Source of the DNA: Oxalobacter paraformigenes
GTDB lineage: Bacteria > Pseudomonadota > Gammaproteobacteria > Burkholderiales > Burkholderiaceae_D
Assembly: GCF_000158475.2 (NCBI RefSeq)
Contig: NZ_KI392031.1
Coordinates: 548,322 to 612,321 of the forward strand
Length of the DNA: 64,000 nt
Reading direction: 5' to 3'
The position numbers and the translations under genes were made by a program. Below, piece after piece: positions 45,481 to 52,616 of the stretch. Below the pieces are notes generated by a model. It made no database searches. It worked only from the letters and a program-made list of their open reading frames with translations, and was not told the origin of the DNA. How positions within the stretch are numbered: position 1 is the first letter of the stretch; every line of letters begins with the position of its first letter.

Positions 45481-45976
45481 GCTGGTTTGGCTCTCCTGAA
45501 GACGGGGTTGAAAGAAGGACGCCATGATAGCAGGGGTTTTTCCCGGTTCAAAGCGTTTTCTGCCGTTTGGATGAGAAAACGCAGGAGTTGCCTGTAGATA
45601 ACGGACAAATGAGGGAAATAGAAGATTTCCGGCTTGCAGTCAAAAAATATCGGCGGCCGGCAGCGGTTTTCAACGGAAAGTGGACGGGCGGCTTTCACGG
45701 AGGACGTTTTCGCCCGGAAGGCTTTGGTCTTTACGCAACGAAAGACGCGTCTTTTTTCCGGAAGGATTGCACCACGATTGTGCAAACGGGCAAGGACAGC
45801 TATTTTATGTTACATAAAAGGGGTTGCCGCGGGAAATGGCGCTTTTCAGGAAACGGAAAGGGCGTGTCCGGCGGCGGGGCAGGCCGGACTTTTTCCGTTT
45901 GCCGGCGCCGGTTGAAAAGGCGGGGATTTCCCTGAAGAATAGCGAGCCCGCAGGGTCGCGGGAAGGAATGGGCAGT
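45481..45976. other. Divergent promoter region
   Basis: 496 bases between the Sel1 gene (minus) and the chromate-transporter pair (plus). An AT-rich part lies around 45560-45660, and a further one at 45795-45825 (AGCTATTTTATGTTACAT) is the likely promoter zone for the transporters. No gene is supported, although frames are open. Confidence 0.4.
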
Positions 45977-46603
45977 ATGGTCAGGGACAAGCGGTTTTAC
46001 TGGGATCTTTTTGTCGCCACGTTTCAGCTGAGCGCTTTCACGGTGGGGGGCGGGTTTGTGATCGTCCCGCTGATGCGCCGGAAATTCATCCGCGAGAAAA
46101 AATGGCTCGATGAAGACGAAATGCTGGATCTGACGGCGATCGCCCAGTCGGCGCCCGGTTCGATCGCGATCAACGCCTCGATTTTGCTGGGGTATCGTCT
46201 GGCGGGATTGCCCGGTGTGGCGATTACCGTTTTGGGCACGGTGCTGCCGCCTTTGATGATTCTCTCGCTCGTCTCCCTGTTTTATGCCGCGTTCAAGAGC
46301 AACGAGTATGTCGTTTTGGCGATGAAAGGCATGCAGGCGGGCGTGGCGGCGATCATTCTCGACGTGGTCATCACGATGGGGAAGAATGTCCTTTCCCGCA
46401 AACGGGCAATGCCTTACTTCATGATGGCCGGTTCGTTTGCGGCCGTCTTCTTTTTCAGCGTCAATGTGTTTGCCGTGATCATCGTGTGCGGCGGAATCGG
46501 CGTGGTCGATACGCTCTATGGCGAGCGGCTGCGCCAGATCCGGTTCCGGAAAAAAGAGGAATACCGCCGGAAAAAACAGGAAGAGCGGGGGGACGGCGCA
46601 TGA
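45977..46603 (+). CDS. Half-size chromate transporter (CHR family), first subunit
   Basis: 208 residues from the ATG at 45977, which has GGAAGGA nine bases upstream. An ATG at 45968 and a longer frame also exist. It is one CHR domain: WDLFVATFQLSAFTVGGGFVIVPLMRRKFI, AIAQSAPGSIAINASILLGYRLAG and PGVAITVLGTVLPPLMILS are the hallmark blocks. Full-length ChrA has two such domains. Here they are separate genes, which function as heterodimers in bacteria with the short type. The family exports chromate or related oxyanions from the cytoplasm. The basic C-terminus (FRKKEEYRRKKQEERGDGA) is cytoplasmic. The stop overlaps the start of the next gene (ATGA). Confidence 0.9.
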   Translation: MVRDKRFYWDLFVATFQLSAFTVGGGFVIVPLMRRKFIREKKWLDEDEMLDLTAIAQSAPGSIAINASILLGYRLAGLPGVAITVLGTVLPPLMILSLVSLFYAAFKSNEYVVLAMKGMQAGVAAIILDVVITMGKNVLSRKRAMPYFMMAGSFAAVFFFSVNVFAVIIVCGGIGVVDTLYGERLRQIRFRKKEEYRRKKQEERGDGA

Positions 46604-47178
46604 TTTATCTCGAACTTTTCTGGAGTTTTTTCCAGATCGGCCTGTTTTCCATCGGCGGCGGCTACGCGGCCATGCCGCTGATCCAGCATCAGGTGGTCGA
46701 GGTGCATCCCTGGCTGACGATGGCGGAGTTTTCCGACATTATCACGATTTCCCAGATGACGCCGGGGCCGATCTCGATCAATTCGGCCACTTTCGTCGGC
46801 ATCCAGATTGCCGGGATTCCCGGCGCGATAGTCGCCACGTTCGGTTGCGTCTTGCCTTCCTGCCTGATTGTCCTGACGCTGGCGTATGCCTATTACCGGT
46901 TCCGGCGTTTCCGGATGGTGAAAAACGTGCTCTTGCAACTGCGGGCGGCCGTGGTGTCGATGATCGCCTTTGCCGGACTGACGATCCTGTTTCTGGCGTT
47001 CTGGCACCGGGAAACGGCGCCCTCGCTTGCCGAGCTGGAAAAAACGGACTGGATTGCCGTTTTCATCTTTTGCGCCGCGCTGTTTGTCTTGCGCACGTGG
47101 CGGAAAATCGACCCGATCCATATCATGCTGGCAACCGGCGCGGCAGGTATTGTCCTTTACAAATGGCTGCCGGGCTGA
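46600..47178 (+). CDS. Half-size chromate transporter (CHR family), second subunit
   Basis: 192 residues. The ATG at 46600 overlaps the TGA of the previous gene, so translation is probably coupled and the two subunits are made in equal amounts. It is again a CHR domain: LELFWSFFQIGLFSIGGGYAAMPLIQHQV, ISQMTPGPISINSATFVGIQIAGIPGAIVATFGCVLP and a six-helix layout. Together with the preceding protein it would form the antiparallel heterodimer known for short-chain CHR pairs. The actual substrate may be chromate, sulfate or another oxyanion. No regulator such as chrB is adjacent. Confidence 0.9.
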   Translation: MIYLELFWSFFQIGLFSIGGGYAAMPLIQHQVVEVHPWLTMAEFSDIITISQMTPGPISINSATFVGIQIAGIPGAIVATFGCVLPSCLIVLTLAYAYYRFRRFRMVKNVLLQLRAAVVSMIAFAGLTILFLAFWHRETAPSLAELEKTDWIAVFIFCAALFVLRTWRKIDPIHIMLATGAAGIVLYKWLPG

Positions 47179-47879
47179 AAAAACCTGTCTCGCCAGTCAG
47201 GGGGGAAAGCCTGTCTTTTCATCCCTTGTGCCGGCATTGTGCCATTCGTTCCGGAAACGCGCTTGTTTTGGCTCCCGTCCTTTCGCGGGAAGCGCGGCCG
47301 TTCGGCCGGAGACGGGGGAAGGCCGCGCCTCACACCGGGCGCAGAGGACAGCGGATCCGGTTTCCGGATAAACCGGACTGGATTTCCGGCCCGTATTTTC
47401 AGTCACCCTTTCCCGTAAAAAGGCCTGGTAAACCGTTTGAAGGCGGTTTTTCAGCCATGTGACCAGGGATTTTTCCCGACCCAAAGCGGGATTTCCCGTC
47501 TTTTTCCCGCGGTTTTTTCCCGGCTTTTCACCCGAACTGTCCGGAGTCAAGCGGTTTTGCAAAACCGGCAAACCCGGCATGCAGGCGGGTTTGAAGCCCT
47601 TTTTGCCCTTTTTTGTTCATCCTGTTTCACCCCTCCCTTCTCGCGGGAGGACAGCGGCGTGCCGGCAAGGGGAAAACGGGAAAAGGGCGAAATCCGGCTC
47701 CAGCGAAATGACGGGACGCCATCGCGGGCATGACCGGATCGGATAGCGGCGTGTTTCGGGGTGAGCGGCCAAAAAGCGTAACGATTAAAACAGATAAAGT
47801 GTTTGCTTTGGGCAAAAAGAAGGAATTAAGCGTAAATGTTGGTAAAAAGAAACAGTCGCGGACATTTCGCCGGCGTCCT
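47179..47879. other. Spacer; GC-rich then AT-rich
   Basis: 700 bases with no supported gene. From 47740 the sequence becomes AT-rich (GCGTAACGATTAAAACAGAT, AAGGAATTAAGCGTAAATG), marking the start of the autotransporter regulatory region, possibly acquired together with it. Confidence 0.4.
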
Positions 47880-47904
47880 TTAATAGGCATTAATAGGCAT
47901 TAAC
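47880..47904. repeat. Tandem TTAATAGGCA repeats
   Basis: TTAATAGGCATTAATAGGCA then TTAAC: two and a half copies of a 10-bp unit. Its TTAATAGGCATTAAC (47890-47904) is the exact reverse complement of GTTAATGCCTATTAA inside the palindrome at 48079-48106, about 190 bp away. Confidence 0.75.
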
Positions 47905-48078
47905 GAACCCATTTGCCATGACCGGACGCTACAGAAGATGCTGGCAAGTTTATCAAATTCCGGAAGAAATCCGGCAAGCAAATGCGGTCCGGGCTATACC
48001 GTTTCCGATTTCAGGGAATGTCAAAATGATCCTGGGAAAATAAAAAGGTTAATCAAATCAATGGGTTGAAAATTATTA

Positions 48079-48106
48079 ACGTCCGTTAATGCCTATTAAC
48101 GGACGT
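48079..48106. promoter_or_regulatory. Perfect 12-bp inverted repeat upstream of autotransporter 1
   Basis: ACGTCCGTTAAT (48079-48090) and its exact reverse complement ATTAACGGACGT (48095-48106) flank the 4-base loop GCCT, 87 bp before the ATG. No U-run follows, so it is more likely an operator for a dimeric regulator than a terminator. TTGAAA at 48066-48071 could be a -35 whose promoter would overlap the palindrome. Confidence 0.7.
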
Positions 48107-48192
48107 CAGGAAGAAAAAGAGGTACCGGGAAGCTGTGCATGCGATGAGGCTTTTCCGGAAACGACTGATTTAACCTTGAGGAAAATTTTGCC

Positions 48193-50448
48193 ATGTATCT
48201 TCTTGCTTCTTCCCGTGAAAAAAAGAAAAAACCGGCCGGCCGGTTCTGTCTGACGGCGGTTGCCGCGGCGCTTGTGATGGCGTTGCCGTGTATAGCCGCC
48301 AGTGCGAATCTCGTTACGGTAACCGTTGATGGTGTAGTGGAAAACAATATTGACACAGACGTCTCCTCCTTTGAAAGAGGCCAAGGCGCCGGTACCGTTG
48401 TGATTGATGGGACGGGCGCAAAGCACGGCATTTTGGCGGATGCGGACGGTCATACCGCAACGGTTTTCGGCAATGACATTACCGTAAAAGGCGACATGAC
48501 GCTGGCGACAGCGATGGAGACAGTAAGAGCGAACAACAAGGGTCGGGTTGTTTTGGGAGACGAAAATACCCGAATGATTAACCTGACGGGCCCTGATACC
48601 GGGCTGCTGGCTCGCGCTGGCGGGCAGATAGCGGTACAGACTGAAAAACTGGTGATTTCCGGTGGCAATTACGGTATCTGGGCGCAGAACAACACTCAGG
48701 ATCCCACCGCGCCGGACGGAGCGGCTTCCATTACCATCCGCGCCAGCGATACGACCATCACCGCCAAGGAATCCGGAATCGTGGCTTTTTCCAACGGCAA
48801 GATCGATATAAGCGGAAATCTCACGGTCAATGCGCCGACAGCCATTGAGGTGCGGGGGAATTCCACGACCACGATCAATCAGGATGGACAGGGAACCGTC
48901 GTATTGAACGGGGATATCGCCTTTGCCACACCGGGACCGGCACAAAATAGCGGGAACATTATTGATGCGGCCGTAAACATCAATCTGGCCAATGCCGATT
49001 CATCATGGACAGGGAGCCTGTCAAAAGCGTATCCGGACGGAAACGCGCATACCACGGTTGACACCGGCGTCAATCTCGCGCTTTCCGGCGGCGCGCAGTG
49101 GAATCCGGTCAGTTACGCTTCCGAAGGCGCCAGTGGCATGCAAGATGAAGAACTGGCGCTGAACAGGCTTGACCTGAACGGCGGCGTCGTCAACATCCGG
49201 GAAGCCGGACAGGAAGTCAAAGTCAGCAATCTGGCCGGGACAGGGGGTACTGTCAACATCGCCGCCAAAGCCGACAGCACAACGGGGACAGGCATCAAGA
49301 CCGGTACACTGGCTATTGGTGAGGTAACCGCCGGCAGCGACGCTCCCCGTCTGAGCACCCGCTTCACCGGCGTCACCGCCGACGACGTGAACGATGCGGC
49401 TGCACTGGGAGCCGCGGCCACCGCTGCCGTCACCGTTGGAGACGGTACAGGAAACGCCGGCACCATCGCCCAGACCGCCACCGTCGGAGAAGGCCTCGTC
49501 AAGGGCGAGATGAGCGCTACCGTCGATGAAAACGGGATCATCATCGCCCAAAGCGAAGCCAAAAACACGGTCACCGACAGCCTGCAAAAAATCGGCGCGA
49601 TGAACTTTTTAAGCTTCCGTGCGCAGACAAACGACGTATCCAGACGCATGGGCGATTTGCGCACGATGCCGCAAGCCGACGGAGCCTGGGCCAGAGCCAT
49701 TGCGGGCCAAAGCGAATACAAAAACATCCACAACACCTACCAGACCCTGCAAATCGGAGGCGACAAACGGATCGGCAACTTCTATGTCGGCGGAACCGCC
49801 AGCTACACCGATGGAGACGGCAAACTCCATAACGGCACGACCGACGACAAGAACTGGAACTTCGGAATATACGGAGGGTGGATAAACGACGACGGCCAGT
49901 ACATCGACGTGATCGTCAAACGGCACAAACTGGAAACCGACTTCGACCTGCACAACACAAGCGGAACCGGCGTATCGGGAAGCTACGATACCTGGGGAAC
50001 TTCCGCCAGCGTCGAATACGGATGGAGAGTCGGCATAGCCGGTACCCCCTACTACCTCGAACCGCAGGCTGAATTCATGATCGGTCACCTGAACGGCGTC
50101 AATTACCGAACCGGCGCGGGAACCGACGTCAAACAGGAAGGAATCGACACGGCAGTGGGCCGTCTGGGCCTGGCAGCGGGCTGGGTCAGTCCGGAAAAGA
50201 CGGGTTCCGCCTACATCAAGGCCAGCGTCCTGCACGACTGGGAGGGAGACGCCAGAACCCGGGTCAGCAAAAACGGCGTCAGCCGGAGCTATACCGAAGA
50301 AATGGGCGGCACCTGGGGAGAATTTGCGCTGGGCGGCACCTGGAACATCAACAAGAGCCTTGCGGCCTATGGCGAAGTGGAAACGACCGCCGGCAGCCCG
50401 GTCAGAACCACCTATCAGGTCAGCGGAGGTATCCGTTACAGCTTCTAG
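48193..50448 (+). CDS. Autotransporter adhesin-like protein 1 (751 aa)
   Basis: A type Va autotransporter. Residues 1-38 form an extended, basic signal peptide (SREKKKKPAGRFCLT, then a hydrophobic core to AASA). The passenger (about 39-470) is a beta-helix-like stretch rich in Gly, Asn and Thr (GTGAKHGILADADGH, GNYGIWAQNN, SGIVAFSNGKIDISGNLTVN). An alpha-helical linker (AKNTVTDSLQKIGAMNFLSF) leads to a 12-strand beta-barrel of about 270 residues that begins WARAIAGQSEYKN and ends IRYSF with the required terminal Phe. The family places the passenger on the cell surface. Adhesion is the usual role but is not shown here. The coding sequence is less GC-skewed than its neighbours. GAGGAAA lies upstream of the ATG. 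A terminator follows. Confidence 0.92.
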   Translation: MYLLASSREKKKKPAGRFCLTAVAAALVMALPCIAASANLVTVTVDGVVENNIDTDVSSFERGQGAGTVVIDGTGAKHGILADADGHTATVFGNDITVKGDMTLATAMETVRANNKGRVVLGDENTRMINLTGPDTGLLARAGGQIAVQTEKLVISGGNYGIWAQNNTQDPTAPDGAASITIRASDTTITAKESGIVAFSNGKIDISGNLTVNAPTAIEVRGNSTTTINQDGQGTVVLNGDIAFATPGPAQNSGNIIDAAVNINLANADSSWTGSLSKAYPDGNAHTTVDTGVNLALSGGAQWNPVSYASEGASGMQDEELALNRLDLNGGVVNIREAGQEVKVSNLAGTGGTVNIAAKADSTTGTGIKTGTLAIGEVTAGSDAPRLSTRFTGVTADDVNDAAALGAAATAAVTVGDGTGNAGTIAQTATVGEGLVKGEMSATVDENGIIIAQSEAKNTVTDSLQKIGAMNFLSFRAQTNDVSRRMGDLRTMPQADGAWARAIAGQSEYKNIHNTYQTLQIGGDKRIGNFYVGGTASYTDGDGKLHNGTTDDKNWNFGIYGGWINDDGQYIDVIVKRHKLETDFDLHNTSGTGVSGSYDTWGTSASVEYGWRVGIAGTPYYLEPQAEFMIGHLNGVNYRTGAGTDVKQEGIDTAVGRLGLAAGWVSPEKTGSAYIKASVLHDWEGDARTRVSKNGVSRSYTEEMGGTWGEFALGGTWNINKSLAAYGEVETTAGSPVRTTYQVSGGIRYSF

Positions 50449-50502
50449 AGGCGAAAAACAGGCCGGCGGTGAAGCGAAAAAGCCGGACAGGCCTTCCCCT
50501 TC

Positions 50503-50530
50503 AAACCTGCCCTTTCGGGCAGGTTTTTTT
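50503..50530 (+). terminator. Intrinsic terminator of autotransporter 1
   Basis: AAACCTGCCC and GGGCAGGTTT pair perfectly (10 bp) around TTTC, followed by four more T, 55 bases after the stop codon. Confidence 0.9.
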
Positions 50531-51403
50531 GTCGTGTTTTCGGGGATGCGATTGCCGCCCCGCGGGTGACGCCGGCGCGGGGTGAGGACGGGTTATGGTG
50601 CGATAGGCCGGAAAAGAGCCGGCCCGGCGGGCCGGGTTGCCGGCGACAGCCTGTCCGGAAGCGGACGGCAGGACAGCAGGACAGCAGGACAGCAGGCAGG
50701 CGGCGCTTGCCAGCGGAGCCCGGATAGCCTGAAACCGGATCGGATGCGCAGGGCCATTCCCGTTTCCGGCCGGCTGGCTCCGGTTTCCGGACGAGCCGGC
50801 TGGCGGCGAAACAGGCAGAAGCGCCGGACTTCCGGAAGGCTGAAAGGGAAAGGACGGGACGGACAATATAAGGCCTTGTCTGCCGGAGACAGGCGGAAAA
50901 GGCGCGGCGGCATGGCCGGAAAGGCTGGTTTGCCTGTGTCATGGAATCGCTTTCGGCGGGCGGCGGGCCGTTCGCGGGAAAGCGGTTTTTCAGGAAAAGC
51001 GGAAAAAAAGACGGCGTTGGCGGGAAAGAGGCCGGACGGGGTGGCCGGCAGGGACGGAGCCGGCGGGCCGCTTGTGCAAAGAGGGCGCGCCGGGAAAGAA
51101 AGGGCGGTTCGGGGGATCGGGCGGATCAGGCGCTTCAACGCGAAAGAACGGAAAGGCCGGTTGGCGGCTGCGGAGGGCATGCCCATCCGCTTCCATCCCG
51201 CCGGAAGACCGGTCATCCCGGGAGAAAGGACGCGGCATTTGCGGATTTTCCGGGAAGGTCAGGGGGAAAGCCGCCATGATGGCCGCCCCCGATGCAAGGC
51301 GCCGGTTTTGTCAGGGCGTATGTGTCCCGTTTGTTGCCGGGCACCCGGGGATCCGGGAGGAGGGAATCTGTTTGGCAGACTCGGGCAGGAGCGCCGGTTT
51401 CGT
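50531..51403. other. GC-rich spacer with a small tandem repeat
   Basis: 873 bases without a supported gene. GGACAGCA is repeated three times head to tail at 50671-50694. The rest is CGG/CCGG-rich, with frames kept open by composition only. Confidence 0.4.
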
Positions 51404-52315
51404 TCACTCTTTCTGCGCGGGAGCTTCCGGCCGTTCGTTGCCGAGCAGATCGTCCAGCGTGGCCTGCGCGTCCGGGTCGCCGGCAATGGCCGCTTTCTGG
51501 AGCCAGTAGGCGGCTTTGACATCGTTTTTCGCGACGCCGATTCCCTTGTAGTACAGATTGCCGAGGAACGTTTGCGCGTCGGTGTTGCCGGCTGTGGCGG
51601 CTTTTTCCAGCCATTTTTCGGCCGCTGCCGGGTCTTCTTTCACGCCTTTGCCGGAAAAATACATCATGCCCAGCGCCGCCTGGGCGTTGGCGTCGCCTTT
51701 TCCGGCGGCTTCTTTAAAGCGCCGGAAGGCTTCGGGCGGATTCGGGGGCAGCCCGGTTCCGTCCAGATAGAGGATGCCCAGGAAGGTTTGCGCGTCGGTT
51801 TCGCCCTGATCGGCAGCGCGGTTCAACCATCTTTCCGCCTGCGTCATGTTCTTTGCCCCGCCGACTCCCTTGGCATACATGAGACCGACGAGCGTCTGGG
51901 CCGGGGCGAAGTCCTGTTCGGCCGCTTTTTCAAACCATTGCCGGGCCGTGGCGAAATCCTGCCTGACGCCGTTTCCCTGGCTGTAGAGCATGCCGAGAAA
52001 GGTCTGGGCGTCGGGCCGGTTTTGCAGGGCCGCCTTTTCAAACCATTTTTTCGCTTTTTTGTAGTCTTGCGCAACGCCCAGCCCTTCCTGATACATCAGG
52101 CCAAGGCAGGCCTGCGCCTTGGCGTTTCCTTTCTTTGCCGCCCGCATCAGGAGCGGGGCGGCTTCCCGGTATTGTCCGCTGTGGTAAAGCCGGACGCCTT
52201 CGGTTTTTTCTTCCGCTTCCGCCGGCACGGCCGCGAAAGGCAGCAGGCAGCAAACGAGCGCCAGACGGGACAGCCAGCGGGAAACGGGGGATGAAACGGG
52301 GATGGGACGGGTCAT
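51404..52315 (-). CDS. Exported Sel1-repeat protein (303 aa, seven repeats)
   Basis: The signal peptide spans about residues 1-34 (SRLALVCCLLPFAAVPAEA). Seven Sel1 units follow with cores AAPLLMRAAKKG, AKKWFEKAALQN, ARQWFEKAAEQD, AERWLNRAADQG, AFRRFKEAAGKG, AEKWLEKAATAG and AAYWLQKAAIAG, and a short acidic tail (NERPEAPAQKE). DAQTFLG recurs in four units, and the same word appears in the Sel1 protein at 44812-45480, so the two are close paralogues. A periplasmic location is predicted. It is transcribed away from the dCache kinase at 52617, with about 300 bp between their starts, so coregulation is possible but unproven. Confidence 0.9.
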   Translation of the reverse strand: MTRPIPVSSPVSRWLSRLALVCCLLPFAAVPAEAEEKTEGVRLYHSGQYREAAPLLMRAAKKGNAKAQACLGLMYQEGLGVAQDYKKAKKWFEKAALQNRPDAQTFLGMLYSQGNGVRQDFATARQWFEKAAEQDFAPAQTLVGLMYAKGVGGAKNMTQAERWLNRAADQGETDAQTFLGILYLDGTGLPPNPPEAFRRFKEAAGKGDANAQAALGMMYFSGKGVKEDPAAAEKWLEKAATAGNTDAQTFLGNLYYKGIGVAKNDVKAAYWLQKAAIAGDPDAQATLDDLLGNERPEAPAQKE

Positions 52316-52616
52316 TTTTTTACGGTTTTCCTAAACACGCCAGTGCGTTTGTACGATCATAGCAAAGGGAAAGTTCGTGCGGATGACGGTGATTGCCAAA
52401 GTGTTGGTTTGGCGTCATATTCCCGCGAAAAAGAGGCCGGAAACCGGAAATGCCGGGCATAGGCAGGCAGGAGAAGTCTGCCGTATGCAACATTTCGGCG
52501 ATTTTTTCTTCTCAGGCAAAACGGGGAATCCTAAAATGGGCAACAGGCGGTTTGACACGTCTGTGAGGTTGTTAAAAATACAATAGATTTGCCCGCTTGG
52601 GCAAGGCGGAACTGAT
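52316..52616. other. Divergent promoter region between Sel1 gene and third kinase
   Basis: 301 bases. A perfect -35 TTGACA lies at 52552-52557 on the plus strand, but the best -10, TACAAT at 52579-52584, is 21 nt away, longer than normal. An alternative -10 (AAAAAT) at about 16 nt is poor. GCCCGCTTGGGC (52589-52600) is a small hairpin just before the kinase start. Confidence 0.4.
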
